Below, in pieces: positions 25,984 to 35,214 of a DNA stretch of 64,000 bases. The stretch covers positions 1 through 64,000 of the forward strand of contig JAHHHK010000003.1 of NCBI GenBank assembly GCA_019359395.1, read 5' to 3'. Source of the stretch: Komarekiella atlantica HA4396-MV6 (lineage in GTDB: Bacteria; Cyanobacteriota; Cyanobacteriia; Cyanobacteriales; Nostocaceae). Each line of letters begins with the position of its first letter. The first letter of the stretch is position 1. The translations under genes were made by a program, and so were the position numbers. The notes beneath the pieces were generated by a model. The model was given only the letters and a program-made list of their open reading frames with translations. It was not told the DNA's origin and searched no databases.

Positions 25984-26404
25984 AAAGATTTTACCTACGC
26001 TAAAAGCAAGGGTGAGGTTTTGGACGAGATGTGTGTACACGGTAGCCGACTCGAAGAGGGACAGACTTGAACTTTTGTTCAAGGCAAGAAGAGGTCTATC
26101 GTTAATGCTCCCGATTGTACTTGAGGGTCATTAACTGTACCATCGCCTGTAACGCGATTACCACTCCAATACTAAAGAAAAGCTGAAATTCTTATAAAGG
26201 ATCATTTAACTTAATAATTATTAACAAATATAACTTCAGCATCGTATCAGAATGTGTAAAGGCACAGATATAAAAACTCAAATCATCAAAATTAAGAAAA
26301 TTTAAAGGCTTTACGACCTTTCTTCCTCATAATGATGTAAAGTTTTTTAACATCTGCTGAAATTATTCTCATAAAATTTTGTTATTAATTGGGAGATAGT
26401 TTGA

Positions 26405-27268
26405 ATGGCGTTCGGATCAGCATCACGATTGGGGGTCGCTCTTTTTGAAGATACCGATCCCATTGAGCTGTGGCCAGCCCGCTCTGAAGAAGAGGTTGAA
26501 ACCGTAATAGGAGCAGTCTACAAACAAGTTTTAGGCAATGCTTATGTGTTGGAGAGTGAGCGCCTTACGGTTCCTGAATCTCAACTAAAACGAGGTGAAA
26601 TTAGTGTTCGTGAGTTTGTGCGTCAAGTCGCTAAGTCGGAACTTTACCGTTCACGTTTTTTTGATAGTTCCCCTCGCTATCGAGCGATTGAGTTGAATTT
26701 TAGACATCTCCTCGGACGTGCTCCATCGGATCTAGAAGAAACTCGCGCTCATAGTACTATTCTGGATACCAAGGGCTTTGAAGCTGATATTGATTCCTAT
26801 ATAAACAGCGACGAGTACCAAGAAACCTTTGGGGAAAATATCGTACCTTATATTCGGGGCTACAAAACAGAAGCTATCCAGAGTTTGGTTCAGTTTTGCC
26901 ACTTATTCCAACTAGTACGTGGTGCTTCTAGCAGCAGCTTCAAAGGTGACTTAGCTGGCAAACAGCCGAAGTTGAACAGTTTGGTAATTCAAGGCACGCC
27001 CACCCCCGTGGTTTCACCAGCTAGCGATGGGTCTACATTCCGCAATCCGGCATTTACTCCTCGCACTCGTCAAGGTGTAGGAGCAGGTGACGATGGTAAG
27101 GTCTACCGGGTTGAAGTTACTGGCTACAAAGCAAATGCGGTAAATCGGATCTCCAAGTTTCGCCGCAGTAACAAAGTTTTGTTCGTGCCCTATAATCAAC
27201 TTTCAGAAGAGTATCAGCGGATTCACAAACAGGGTGGCGTGATTGCCAGTATTACTCCTGTTAACTAG
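26405..27268 (+). CDS. cpeC: phycoerythrin-associated rod linker CpeC
   Basis: A 287-residue linker. The PBS-linker domain is about residues 20-155 ([53 protein letters not shown]). The CpcD domain is about 230-287 (VYRVEVTGYKANAVNRISKF, HKQGGVIASITPVN). It should hold the core-proximal phycoerythrin hexamer. It heads cpeC-cpeD-cpeS-cpeT-cpeR, the order known from Fremyella/Tolypothrix. A GGGAG ribosome-binding site precedes the ATG. The long leader may carry regulation of the Cgi (leader-attenuation) type reported in Fremyella, not shown here. Confidence 0.92.
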   Translation: MAFGSASRLGVALFEDTDPIELWPARSEEEVETVIGAVYKQVLGNAYVLESERLTVPESQLKRGEISVREFVRQVAKSELYRSRFFDSSPRYRAIELNFRHLLGRAPSDLEETRAHSTILDTKGFEADIDSYINSDEYQETFGENIVPYIRGYKTEAIQSLVQFCHLFQLVRGASSSSFKGDLAGKQPKLNSLVIQGTPTPVVSPASDGSTFRNPAFTPRTRQGVGAGDDGKVYRVEVTGYKANAVNRISKFRRSNKVLFVPYNQLSEEYQRIHKQGGVIASITPVN

Positions 27269-27609
27269 ATAATCCTTAGTTTGAGAAAAACGTAAAAAAG
27301 CATCGTCTAAAACTCAAGCTTAACAAAAACTTTTAATGTACTAAATTAAATAAGAATATAGTGCATTAGATAAAAGGTCAAAAGCTTTAATAAAACTTAG
27401 GTCGCTGCTCTTATATATTTGCACAAAATTGGTATAGATGTGCCAACAGGTGAGTTATACAGGCATTTAACGCACCTTCGCAGATAAGCGTTTAACAAAA
27501 GGCTGGTCAGTAGCAAAAACAACTGATAACTGACACGAAAATCCACCCGTATACAGGTGGAATGCTCGTAAATCTATTTAATTCACCACGTTTTTCAGGA
27601 GATACTTCA
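27269..27609 (+). other. cpeC-cpeD intercistronic region
   Basis: About 340 bp without a gene. TCCACC (27542-27547) and GGTGGA (27556-27561) around GTATAC form a small hairpin 50 bp before cpeD. It has no T-run. A cpeD-specific promoter or RNA processing site could be here. Confidence 0.45.
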
Positions 27610-28368
27610 ATGTCACTTTGGGCTATTGATTCACCTAGGGTAGAACTTCGTCCTAACATCACTGAAGATGAATTACAAACGCTGATTCGGACAGTTTACA
27701 AACAGGTTTTGGGTAATGGGTATTTAATGGAAAGTCAGCGCCTAGTGAGTGCTGAATCATTATTGCGCGATCGCAAAATCACTGTGCGCGAATTCGTCAA
27801 CGCCGTTGCCAAATCAGAATTATATCAATCTCTGTTTTTTAATTCTTCTTCCCAAAATCGGTTCATTGAACTGAACTTCAAACACCTACTGGGGCGTCCT
27901 CCTGCTGATCAGTCAGAAATTTCCGAGCACGTCCGCATCTACAATGAACAGGGCTACGATGCTGAAATCGAGTCCTATATTGATAGCGAGGAGTATCAGC
28001 AGAGTTTTGGCGATAGTATTGTTCCCTATGCTCGCAGCACTAGCAGCCAAACAGGGCTGAAGAATGTCAGCTTTAACCGCACTTTTGCCTTATTGAGAGG
28101 AGCGGCTAGCAGTGATAGCGATCGCAAAGCTAAGCTGATCAGTGATGTAGGTGCAAATTTACCCACATCTATCAAGGCTCCCGCCAGTGGTTCTGGTGCA
28201 AGCACCACCAGCAAACGCTTCTTGATTAAGGTGATCAAAGGCGCTTCTGGCCCCCGTACTCGCTTAGGCAACATTAAATATGTGGTTGACTATAACCAGC
28301 TGTCTCAACAAGTACAAAACATTCATAAGACAGGTGGCAAAATTGTCAGCATCACTGAAGTTGCTTAG
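27610..28368 (+). CDS. cpeD: phycoerythrin-associated rod linker CpeD
   Basis: A 252-residue linker starting [20 protein letters not shown]. The PBS-linker domain is about residues 10-140 ([40 protein letters not shown]). The CpcD domain is about 195-252 ([34 protein letters not shown]). It joins distal phycoerythrin discs. The ATG at 27610 follows a CAGGAGA ribosome-binding site; an earlier in-frame ATG at 27562 adds non-homologous residues. The closest named families are CpeD and CpeE; the choice of D rests on gene order. Confidence 0.85.
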   Translation: MSLWAIDSPRVELRPNITEDELQTLIRTVYKQVLGNGYLMESQRLVSAESLLRDRKITVREFVNAVAKSELYQSLFFNSSSQNRFIELNFKHLLGRPPADQSEISEHVRIYNEQGYDAEIESYIDSEEYQQSFGDSIVPYARSTSSQTGLKNVSFNRTFALLRGAASSDSDRKAKLISDVGANLPTSIKAPASGSGASTTSKRFLIKVIKGASGPRTRLGNIKYVVDYNQLSQQVQNIHKTGGKIVSITEVA

Positions 28369-28667
28369 ATTTGTCAATTACAGAGCAAAAAGACAGAAGG
28401 GCTGGTTAAAGGGGAAAGGTGAGCCAGACTACAACAAAGGTGGAAGCTTATCCGAACCGGATTAAAACAGCAACAATTCTAACCTTTTTTACTTAAACGA
28501 TACTAGGTCGTAGTGGTTTCCGCTACGATCAGTGTCCTCCGCATTTACACCCCCCCTAAACGATAGTTGCGGTTGTGAGCAATGGGACTACCATATAGAC
28601 TGGGAGAATAATTCTTTAGCCAAGATATCTCTTGGATTTTAAGCTACTTTTTCAAATCACTTTTGTA
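28369..28667 (+). other. cpeD-cpeS intercistronic region
   Basis: About 300 bp with no gene. It includes GTAGTGGTTTCCGCTAC, a small hairpin, at about 28510-28527. No promoter is assigned. Confidence 0.4.
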
Positions 28668-29204
28668 ATGAAAATTACCGAATTCTTTGAACAGTCAATT
28701 GGGCAATGGCGATCGCAGCGTAGCGGTCATCATTTAGCATTCGCCCACTTTGAAGAAGTGCTTTCTACGATTGACATTAAATCACTTGCGGTTGAAGAAC
28801 CGGAGGTTTTGGAAATCTGTAAATTGTATGACGTTGACCCCGCAAGTATCACCCACCCCTTTCGGATGACTTGGGAGGGAGAGTCAGACTGGGACGACAA
28901 ACCGCTTTCTGGTAGTACTGTGTTAGTGCCAATTCCCGATCCAGAAAATCCCTCTAGAGGTAAACTCTTGCGAGATCAGGGATACGCGGAAACAATCCCA
29001 GCAGTGAGCAAATATCACCTAAGTGACGATGGTATCTTTACCCTGCTGACAGAGTATGACCACGCGGCGGCTGAAGAACGAATTTGGTTTGCTAACCCGA
29101 ATCTCAGATTTCGGGTAGCGATGATTAAAACCAGTGATGGTAAAGGGGTGACGACAGCTTCCTTTTCTTCGGAGATTCGTTCTTTGTCAAGTCCAGCAAG
29201 TTAA
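28668..29204 (+). CDS. cpeS: phycoerythrobilin lyase CpeS (beta-subunit Cys-82 class)
   Basis: 178 residues of the CpcS/CpeS lipocalin-like family: MKITEFFEQSIGQWRSQRSG with the HHLAF motif next, then GKLLRDQGYAETIPAVSKYH, and FANPNLRFRVAMIKTSDG. In Fremyella CpeS attaches phycoerythrobilin to the Cys-80/82 site of CpeB. The start at 28668 matches family N-termini; an earlier TTG at 28632 is unlikely. It lies between cpeD and cpeT as in the cpeCDESTR operon, except that no single-domain cpeE precedes it. Confidence 0.88.
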   Translation: MKITEFFEQSIGQWRSQRSGHHLAFAHFEEVLSTIDIKSLAVEEPEVLEICKLYDVDPASITHPFRMTWEGESDWDDKPLSGSTVLVPIPDPENPSRGKLLRDQGYAETIPAVSKYHLSDDGIFTLLTEYDHAAAEERIWFANPNLRFRVAMIKTSDGKGVTTASFSSEIRSLSSPAS

Positions 29205-29264
29205 TAATCTTGAGTTAAAACATAAAAGAATCATTTCATTGTCTTGTTGCTCCTGAGGTTGAAT

Positions 29265-29894
29265 ATGACGATAGCGCCCAGTGGTTCTAGCACCAACGCT
29301 AGCGATTTGCTCACCTTAGCTTGTTGGATGGCAGGAGATTTTAGCAACCACAAGCAATCTTTTGCAAATCCCCAACTTTACGCTCACATCCACATTTTTT
29401 TTCGTCCTTTACCATTTGATTTTTTTTCTGCCATTGGTTTTTATTCAGAACAAGTGTATGACTACGATTTATGGACACCCTATCGTCAGGGAGTACATAG
29501 ACTAGTAGATTGGGGCGATCGCATCTATATCGAAAATTACAGTTTGAAAGACCCTGTACTTTACGCAGGTGCAGCTCGTGAATTAGATATTCTCAGAACT
29601 ATCACCCCAGATAGCATTGAACGGCGTTATCACTGTTCTATGGTTTTCGTGCGAGAGGGTGAAATGTTTCGGGGTAGCGTGGAGCCAGGAAATCAATGTC
29701 TGATTCCACGCAATGGTCATCAAACATATCTAGTCAGCGATGCAGAAGTAACTGAGCATACTTGGACAAGTCTAGATAAAGGCATGGATGTTGAAACCCA
29801 CGAGCAAATATGGGGTTCAAAGGCTGGCCCTTTACGGTTTGAAAAACAGGAAAGTTTTGCCGATGAATTAAATGCGGTAAGCGCACTATGTTAA
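29265..29894 (+). CDS. cpeT: phycoerythrobilin lyase CpeT (beta-subunit Cys-165 class)
   Basis: 209 residues of the CpcT/CpeT family. Recognisable are DLLTLACWMAGDFSNHKQSF, HIFFRPLPFDFF, GFYSEQVYDYDLWTPYRQGV and ERRYHCSMVFVREGEMFRGS. CpcT/CpeT lyases form a beta-barrel dimer and act on beta Cys-153/165, here CpeB Cys-165. GAGGTT precedes the ATG at 29265. Its last seven bases overlap cpeR, so the pair is translationally coupled. Confidence 0.9.
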   Translation: MTIAPSGSSTNASDLLTLACWMAGDFSNHKQSFANPQLYAHIHIFFRPLPFDFFSAIGFYSEQVYDYDLWTPYRQGVHRLVDWGDRIYIENYSLKDPVLYAGAARELDILRTITPDSIERRYHCSMVFVREGEMFRGSVEPGNQCLIPRNGHQTYLVSDAEVTEHTWTSLDKGMDVETHEQIWGSKAGPLRFEKQESFADELNAVSALC

Positions 29895-30226
29895 TTCAGC
29901 TTGAGGCTATTGAAACCAAAATGTTGCCTCCACAGGCTGAAAAAAAGATGCGTTGCTGGATTCGCAGTCGCCACCTGATTTGTTCCGGTAACTTTTTTAT
30001 ATTCGAGACATTAGAATATACGACCATTGAAAGATTTTCTGAATGTGTTGCTTCTTTAGGAGGATCAGTAATATCCGTTGACCCAGTTAATAAAATTTGG
30101 ATGGGTGATCATCGCCAAGTCATTCTGTATCAGGCAAAAGCTAGTTTACATACGCCTCATCATACCTTGAAACAATACTGGATAAAATACGGTGGTTTCT
30201 ATACGAGATTTGATGAACGTGTTTAA
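29888..30226 (+). CDS. cpeR: CpeR, activator of phycoerythrin genes
   Basis: 112 residues matching CpeR in position and character: MRCWIRSRHLICSGNFFIFE, TIERFSECVASLGGSVISVD and HTLKQYWIKYGGFYTRFDER. In Fremyella CpeR is required for cpeBA expression and is made from the cpeC operon, giving green-light control in sequence. No recognised DNA-binding domain is visible. It overlaps cpeT by 7 bp. A later in-frame ATG at codon 12 would give 101 residues, nearer to the published size. Confidence 0.87.
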   Translation: MLIQLEAIETKMLPPQAEKKMRCWIRSRHLICSGNFFIFETLEYTTIERFSECVASLGGSVISVDPVNKIWMGDHRQVILYQAKASLHTPHHTLKQYWIKYGGFYTRFDERV

Positions 30227-30502
30227 AAATAAATAGATAAGTTGACATAAAGTTAACAGTTGGTGACGGTTAATTGTTAATTGCTAATTGCTAGTTTTTT
30301 AATACTATTAGCTGTTAGTTATTAACTGTTAGCCGTTTGATTTTGTTAGAAAATGTAACTAAAAAACTCCCCAAAACTTGATAACTTAATCCTGACTGTA
30401 AAAGGGATTAAAAAATGTTGGTGCTTATTTGTACGATAAAACACTAACAAATACTTAGCTCCCATTACCTTTAAAAATATTGTTTTTTAGGAGGTTGTTG
30501 AA

Positions 30503-32242
30503 ATGGTTAGTAGTTTTATCAACCCTGTGATTAGCAGCGCCTCGCAATTGGGTGTGGGATTGTTTGAAGACTTAGACCCGATTCAGCAACGGATAGGTAG
30601 CTCTGAAGAAGAATTTGAAACCTTGATTCGAGCCGTTTATAGGCAAGTTTTGGGCAATACTTATGTTATGGAGAGTGAGCGACTCACAGTCCCAGAGTCG
30701 CAACTCAAGCAGGGAGAACTTAGTGTTCGTGAGTTTGTGCGTCAAGTGGCCAAATCGGAACTTTACCGATCGCGCTTTTTCGATAATTATCCCCGCTATC
30801 GTGCCGTTGAACTTAATTTTAAACATTTACTTGGTCGTGCGCCCGATGACCACGCCGAGGTAGTACATCATACACATCTACTGGATGAAAGCGGCTTTGC
30901 AGCTGAAATCGACTCATATCTTGATAGTGATGAGTACAAAGCGGCATTTGGTGAAGATACAGTACCGTTTTACCGGGGTTATAAAACTCAAACAGGTAAA
31001 AATCTGGCTGGGTTTACCTACTTGTTCCAATTACTGCGCGGTGCTTCAAGCAGCGATCAATCCAGCGTTAAGGGAAGTCGCTCTGGACTGAATCGCTCAC
31101 TCATCACCAATACTCCCAAAGCGATCGCACCACCTTTAGGTGCTACATCAGGTGCTACAACCGATGTTAATAGATTCCTGGCGAATATCCTTAACCTCAA
31201 GTCTCAGCCATTAGTAACTTCTACCCGAAGCAACCCAACTATGCAAACCTTATCAAGCGACGAAATCAGACAAAGCCAGTATCAAGCATTTTCCCAAACA
31301 CAACCAATTGAACTATGGTTTGGTGCTTCAGATGATGAAATCGCAATCGTCATTCAAGCAGTTTATCGACAAGTATTAGGCAATGCTTACGTTATGGAAA
31401 GTGAGCGGCTCACCGTCCCAGAATCCCAACTCAAGCAAGGTGTAATCACCGTCCGCGAGTTTGTCCGCCAGATTGCCAAGTCTGAGTTGTATCGCTCCAG
31501 ATTTTTTAACAACGTTTACCGCTACCGCGCCATTGAGTTGAACTTTAAGCACCTCCTAGGCCGTGCTCCCGATGATTACTCAGAGACAATTCATCACAGC
31601 AACATTCTGGATGAACAAGGTTTTGAAGCGGATATTGATTCCTACCTTGATAGCGACGAGTATCTAGATGCTTTTGGGGAGAACATAGTGCCATATTACC
31701 GGGGTTACAAAACCCAAACAGGCACAAAGATATTGGAATTTACCAATATGCTGCAACTGGTGCGTAGCAATTCCAGCAGCGACAAAAATTTAGTATCGAA
31801 TAATAAGCCTCAGCTGGTGCGATCGCTAATTACCAACACTCCTTACGGTAAGCTGAAACCCACGGATGTTAATGCATTACTGGCTGATCTATTCAAGCCC
31901 AAACCAGAAGCTCAAGTTAATACGTTTGTTGCAGCTCGCACAGAAGCCGAAAAAGGCTTGCGCCAAAAAATTCAAGAGCAAGATAGCCAAATTACAGCTT
32001 TGCAAGAACAACTAGCAGAATTACGACCCTTTGCCAGCATCGGTACAACACAATTTAGTAGTAGTTGGCAGTCTTCTAGTTCTGTGACAAGTACAGACGA
32101 ATATACATCTTTGCAACAACAAGCTGACACCCAGGCAAAACAGATTACCTCTTTACAAGAGCAAATTGCTGATGCTCGACGGTTTGCCACAATTGGAGAA
32201 GCGCGTTTAAATAAGTGGCGCAGTCGCGTTTTTAATGGCTAA
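30503..32242 (+). CDS. tandem double-domain phycoerythrin rod linker with coiled-coil tail
   Basis: 579 residues. Two complete PBS-linker domains lie at about residues 20-155 and 262-400; both carry VLGN(T/A)YVMESERLTVPES and [13 protein letters not shown]. The domains resemble CpeC more than CpcC. There is no CpcD domain. A linker repeat ITNTPxA/YG follows each domain. The tail (about 475-579) is coiled coil with two similar stretches, SQITALQEQLAELRPFASIG and KQITSLQEQIADARRFATIG. AGGAGG precedes the ATG. It follows cpeR by 276 bp and replaces the expected cpeE. One polypeptide could organise two phycoerythrin hexamers, with the tail meeting another partner. Confidence 0.87.
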   Translation: MVSSFINPVISSASQLGVGLFEDLDPIQQRIGSSEEEFETLIRAVYRQVLGNTYVMESERLTVPESQLKQGELSVREFVRQVAKSELYRSRFFDNYPRYRAVELNFKHLLGRAPDDHAEVVHHTHLLDESGFAAEIDSYLDSDEYKAAFGEDTVPFYRGYKTQTGKNLAGFTYLFQLLRGASSSDQSSVKGSRSGLNRSLITNTPKAIAPPLGATSGATTDVNRFLANILNLKSQPLVTSTRSNPTMQTLSSDEIRQSQYQAFSQTQPIELWFGASDDEIAIVIQAVYRQVLGNAYVMESERLTVPESQLKQGVITVREFVRQIAKSELYRSRFFNNVYRYRAIELNFKHLLGRAPDDYSETIHHSNILDEQGFEADIDSYLDSDEYLDAFGENIVPYYRGYKTQTGTKILEFTNMLQLVRSNSSSDKNLVSNNKPQLVRSLITNTPYGKLKPTDVNALLADLFKPKPEAQVNTFVAARTEAEKGLRQKIQEQDSQITALQEQLAELRPFASIGTTQFSSSWQSSSSVTSTDEYTSLQQQADTQAKQITSLQEQIADARRFATIGEARLNKWRSRVFNG

Positions 32243-32389
32243 TATCATATTTGGTTGATTAACCATAATATTTAGAACCCCACCCCTAGAGCATCAATTC
32301 AGTAATCGCAAAAACCAGATTTCTTTTCGGCAAAACGACCAATTCTCGTTGACTGTAGAGATGTTGCAATGCAACGTCTCTACTCGCCC

Positions 32390-32548
32390 CTATCTTAAAT
32401 GCTGAATCGATGTTCTAGCACCTCTTCGCAAGTAGTCAAGGAAATCTTGGTCGCCATATTGAATAGCAATAGAACCAACTCCAGCCGCACCAGCATGGAT
32501 TAAAAAGGTGCTAAACAAACGATTGTCTGATCTGATTAATTTTGGCAT
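32390..32548 (-). pseudogene. remnant of NAD(P)H:quinone oxidoreductase
   Basis: A 52-codon frame from ATG at 32548 to TAG at 32390. FLIHAGAAGVGSIAIQ is the nucleotide-binding motif of zeta-crystallin-like quinone reductases, and DQDFLDYLRRGA resembles the segment normally found about 25 residues later, so an internal deletion has joined them. The first 15 codons are not homologous and overlap the HxlR remnant on the other strand. No ribosome-binding site is seen. Confidence 0.5.
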
Positions 32549-32678
32549 TGTTGAGAAGATATCTTACTCAGAGATTCCGCCTCGCGTGGAGTATAAATTG
32601 ACTGCATTTGGTCTGAAGTTCATTATTCTTCTGGACTTGATTGATAGCCTAGAATCATGTCGTCCTAACAACACATAA
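32502..32678 (+). pseudogene. remnant of HxlR-family regulator
   Basis: The frame from 32502 to the TAA at 32676-32678 reads KKVLNKRLSDLINFGIVEK, then SEIPPRVEYKLTAFG, the recognition helix and wing of HxlR winged-helix regulators. The N-terminal third, including the start, is missing. HxlR genes are often next to quinone reductase genes, which fits the adjoining remnant. Confidence 0.6.
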
Positions 32679-32775
32679 CGGCGATCGCTTAATTATCCAA
32701 CGTGCAAAATGGAGTACAAGCGTCTTGCTCAGTACCAAACTTGGTATAACAGAAGCTAACGCGCACCCCATCGTT

Positions 32776-33591
32776 TTATGATTTTGATTGTGCAGCTTGC
32801 CTAACAACTTGTTCGTCCAAACCTAAAGCTTGAGCTATCTGCTCAATACTCAACCCTAAAGCTAATAACTGAGGTATTGTTTCTAGCTTTCCTTCTAGCT
32901 TTCCTTCTAGTTTTCCTTCTTCTTTACCTTGCTGTTTGCCCTCTGTAAAAACTTCTTGGTAAAATCTAGTTTGCTTTAACTCACTTAATCCAAACATTTT
33001 TGCCATCTCCTCCCGGCTCAAGCGCGGCAATTTGTAGATTAATATCGTTTCTATCAATTGTATAATTTCCCGCTGTTGGGCAGCATCGATAATTTCTTGT
33101 CTGGCGCTGTTTACTATCTCTATGGCTTTTGTTGTCGCAGTTGATTCTGGTTCTACGATTAATTTTACTGTCTCAATCCCGATTGATGATGTCTCTATTG
33201 AGGTTAATTCATTTAGATAGACGCGAGTTACTCTTTGGGAGTTAAGTAATTCTGTGTATCTTTCTGTATCTCCAGTATCAATGCTGCGGTTAGGAAAGAT
33301 AACGACACTACGCCAAGTGTTAGTTAATTCGGTTTTATCGAGATAGTTAAAGATTTCGGTAAATAAACGTGAATATATTTTTTTGTCTGGTTGAAATTGA
33401 ACTTCAGCAAAATAAATGGCTAGTTCTGGTGTATTTGGGAGGAATACGCCATCGATTCTAAATGCTAGTTGTTTGACTTCAACTGAGGAAAATTGATAAG
33501 AATTAGCCAGTTGTGGTGGCTGGTTTATTAGTTCAAAGAAGGTGCTGGGCAGGCTTTGGAAGATGCGATAAAATATACTGTCGGTTTTCAA
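32776..33591 (-). CDS. Rpn/DUF2887-like putative nuclease
   Basis: 271 residues: MKTDSIFYRIFQSLPSTFFE and LAFRIDGVFLPNTPELAIYFAEVQ give the PD-(D/E)XK-like Rpn core (Asp in RIDGVF, Glu and Gln in AEVQF). The C-terminal part has a run of EGKLEGKLEGKLE from a short in-frame repeat, and a helix-turn-helix-like LGLSIEQIAQALGLDEQVVR. These proteins are numerous in cyanobacteria and tied to recombination or mobile DNA. Monocistronic, minus strand, between linker and cpeY. Confidence 0.82.
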   Translation of the reverse strand: MKTDSIFYRIFQSLPSTFFELINQPPQLANSYQFSSVEVKQLAFRIDGVFLPNTPELAIYFAEVQFQPDKKIYSRLFTEIFNYLDKTELTNTWRSVVIFPNRSIDTGDTERYTELLNSQRVTRVYLNELTSIETSSIGIETVKLIVEPESTATTKAIEIVNSARQEIIDAAQQREIIQLIETILIYKLPRLSREEMAKMFGLSELKQTRFYQEVFTEGKQQGKEEGKLEGKLEGKLETIPQLLALGLSIEQIAQALGLDEQVVRQAAQSKS

Positions 33592-33685
33592 GTCAGCTGG
33601 TTTTTCAGTTAATGAGTGTATTTTATAGTTCGGCGATCGCTTATCAAACGTGCAAAATTCAGGACGGGCAAAATGCCCATCCCCA

Positions 33686-34957
33686 CTAATTAGGACTTGT
33701 CGCTTTCGCTCTAATTAACCAATCATTATCAGTAGCACATATTTCCCGACCGGATGAGTCTCCTAAACGGTCTAACGCCAATAAGCAAGCATATTTCAAA
33801 TCCCAAATCGGCGTATTCAGGCAAGTTTTGAGTTCGGTAACTGCGCGTGGATCGCCCAATTCCCCAAGAGCGATCGCACAAGCAGTACGGGATTTCTGAA
33901 ACTGAGGTTCACGATTATGCAAGTTTTCTACTAACAAATCGTAGCCAGAAGCATATTTGAGCCAACCCAGAAGTTTCATCACATGATAGTGACCACCATA
34001 ATCGTTATAGGCTTTGTCCATATAAGTTGCTAGAAGTGCTTGGGGTGCTTCCTGCAAATAGATATCCAGTAAGGTTTTTGTAGCTAAATAGCACCGACCA
34101 AAATCGGTTTGGTAGAGTTCATCAATGACAAAATTTAGTAAAGGGGTAACATCGTACTCATGTACCAGGTCAATGTTGTTGGGATGATCGTATAGTACTT
34201 GCTCTAAATAGGGCTGAACTTCTGCGAACGTAATTTCACCAGTGGGAACACCTGCATCCAAGAGCATCCGTAATGCTCGTAGTCGGAATACCAGAGATAC
34301 AGGACAATGGGCAATTTGTGGGATGGCTTTGTAGTAGTGTGAATCAATCAGGTCTTGAATGCAACCGCGGCGTGCATTAACGTTGGGACTTTGCAGCAGC
34401 GCCATCACCTCAGTGATTTGGGAATAGTCACCTGTGAAGCGACAAACTGTGGCGATCGCCGCACTACGGGTAGGTTCGTCCTCGGCTTGCGTAAATTGTT
34501 GCACACGTTTTAGAGCCGGCTTATAGCCAGCGTTAGCCAGGGTATGAATAATCACCCGATAGATTTGACCTGGTTTATCTAGCAATTGTGCTACTTCTTC
34601 AAGAATCTCTGGATCTTTAGTCCCGATTTCCCCAATTGTCCATACAGTATTTTCAACAGTATAAATATCATCATCCTTGAGGCACTGCCGAATTACAGGT
34701 AATGCTGATTTAGCCTGCAATCGCCCCAGACTTTCTACAGCTTTACGTCGAACAATGCGGTGGTCTAATTCAGCCGGGTTACTAGTTTCAATTGCACGTA
34801 CCAAAGCTGCAATTGATTGCTCTGTTGGGAAATTAATTAGATGTGAAACAGCAATGTATTTATCAGTGGGGTCTTCGAGTTGTTCTAATGGTGTATCGAT
34901 AATTGCGATCGCTTGATCTTCTGTTAAACCAAAGATTTTAAAAAAACGTTTATCCAT
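33686..34957 (-). CDS. cpeY: phycoerythrobilin lyase CpeY (alpha-subunit Cys-82)
   Basis: 423 residues of HEAT repeats starting MDKRFFKIFGLTEDQAIAII as in CpeY. DHRIVRRKAVESLGRLQAKS, YTVENTVWTIGEIGTKDPEI and FRLRALRMLLDAGVPTGEI are characteristic of the CpeY/MpeY group. CpeY, helped by CpeZ, attaches phycoerythrobilin to CpeA Cys-82. In Fremyella cpeY and cpeZ lie in one operon; here both are on the minus strand but 2.6 kb apart with plus-strand genes between them. Confidence 0.9.
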   Translation of the reverse strand: MDKRFFKIFGLTEDQAIAIIDTPLEQLEDPTDKYIAVSHLINFPTEQSIAALVRAIETSNPAELDHRIVRRKAVESLGRLQAKSALPVIRQCLKDDDIYTVENTVWTIGEIGTKDPEILEEVAQLLDKPGQIYRVIIHTLANAGYKPALKRVQQFTQAEDEPTRSAAIATVCRFTGDYSQITEVMALLQSPNVNARRGCIQDLIDSHYYKAIPQIAHCPVSLVFRLRALRMLLDAGVPTGEITFAEVQPYLEQVLYDHPNNIDLVHEYDVTPLLNFVIDELYQTDFGRCYLATKTLLDIYLQEAPQALLATYMDKAYNDYGGHYHVMKLLGWLKYASGYDLLVENLHNREPQFQKSRTACAIALGELGDPRAVTELKTCLNTPIWDLKYACLLALDRLGDSSGREICATDNDWLIRAKATSPN

Positions 34958-35214
34958 TGATCTATAAAATGACTAACGCGAGTTACTCAAAGGTCACGTT
35001 TACTATCGTACTGGGGAATGGGAATGGGAAATAGTGATAAATTTTGTTTGCTAGAGGATTGAAGGAATAAATAATGCAAGTTGCTATTTAGACTGGAGTT
35101 TACGCCAAAATATAATCTAAAATCCGCTCATTGAGCTTTTTAGTGATAGTTGCAATGTCTAACGACAAGCTAAAGAAGTGTCTATGTAAGTGTTTGAGGA
35201 TGATAAGAACACAG

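Larger units (their letters stand above)
25469..26404. other. repeat-bearing region and long cpeC leader
   Basis: About 930 bp without a supported gene. It contains the inverted-repeat element with the 21-bp array (25649-25983), a further partial end copy near 26031-26064, then about 340 bp AT-rich sequence that must hold the cpeC promoter and leader. Confidence 0.6.
32243..32775. other. intergenic region with two gene remnants and a dispersed palindrome
   Basis: 530 bp between the double linker and the Rpn-like gene. It holds a GTAGAGATGTTGCAATGCAAC palindrome (32355-32383, second copy of the one at 11083) and remnants of an oxidoreductase and an HxlR regulator, described separately. Confidence 0.6.
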
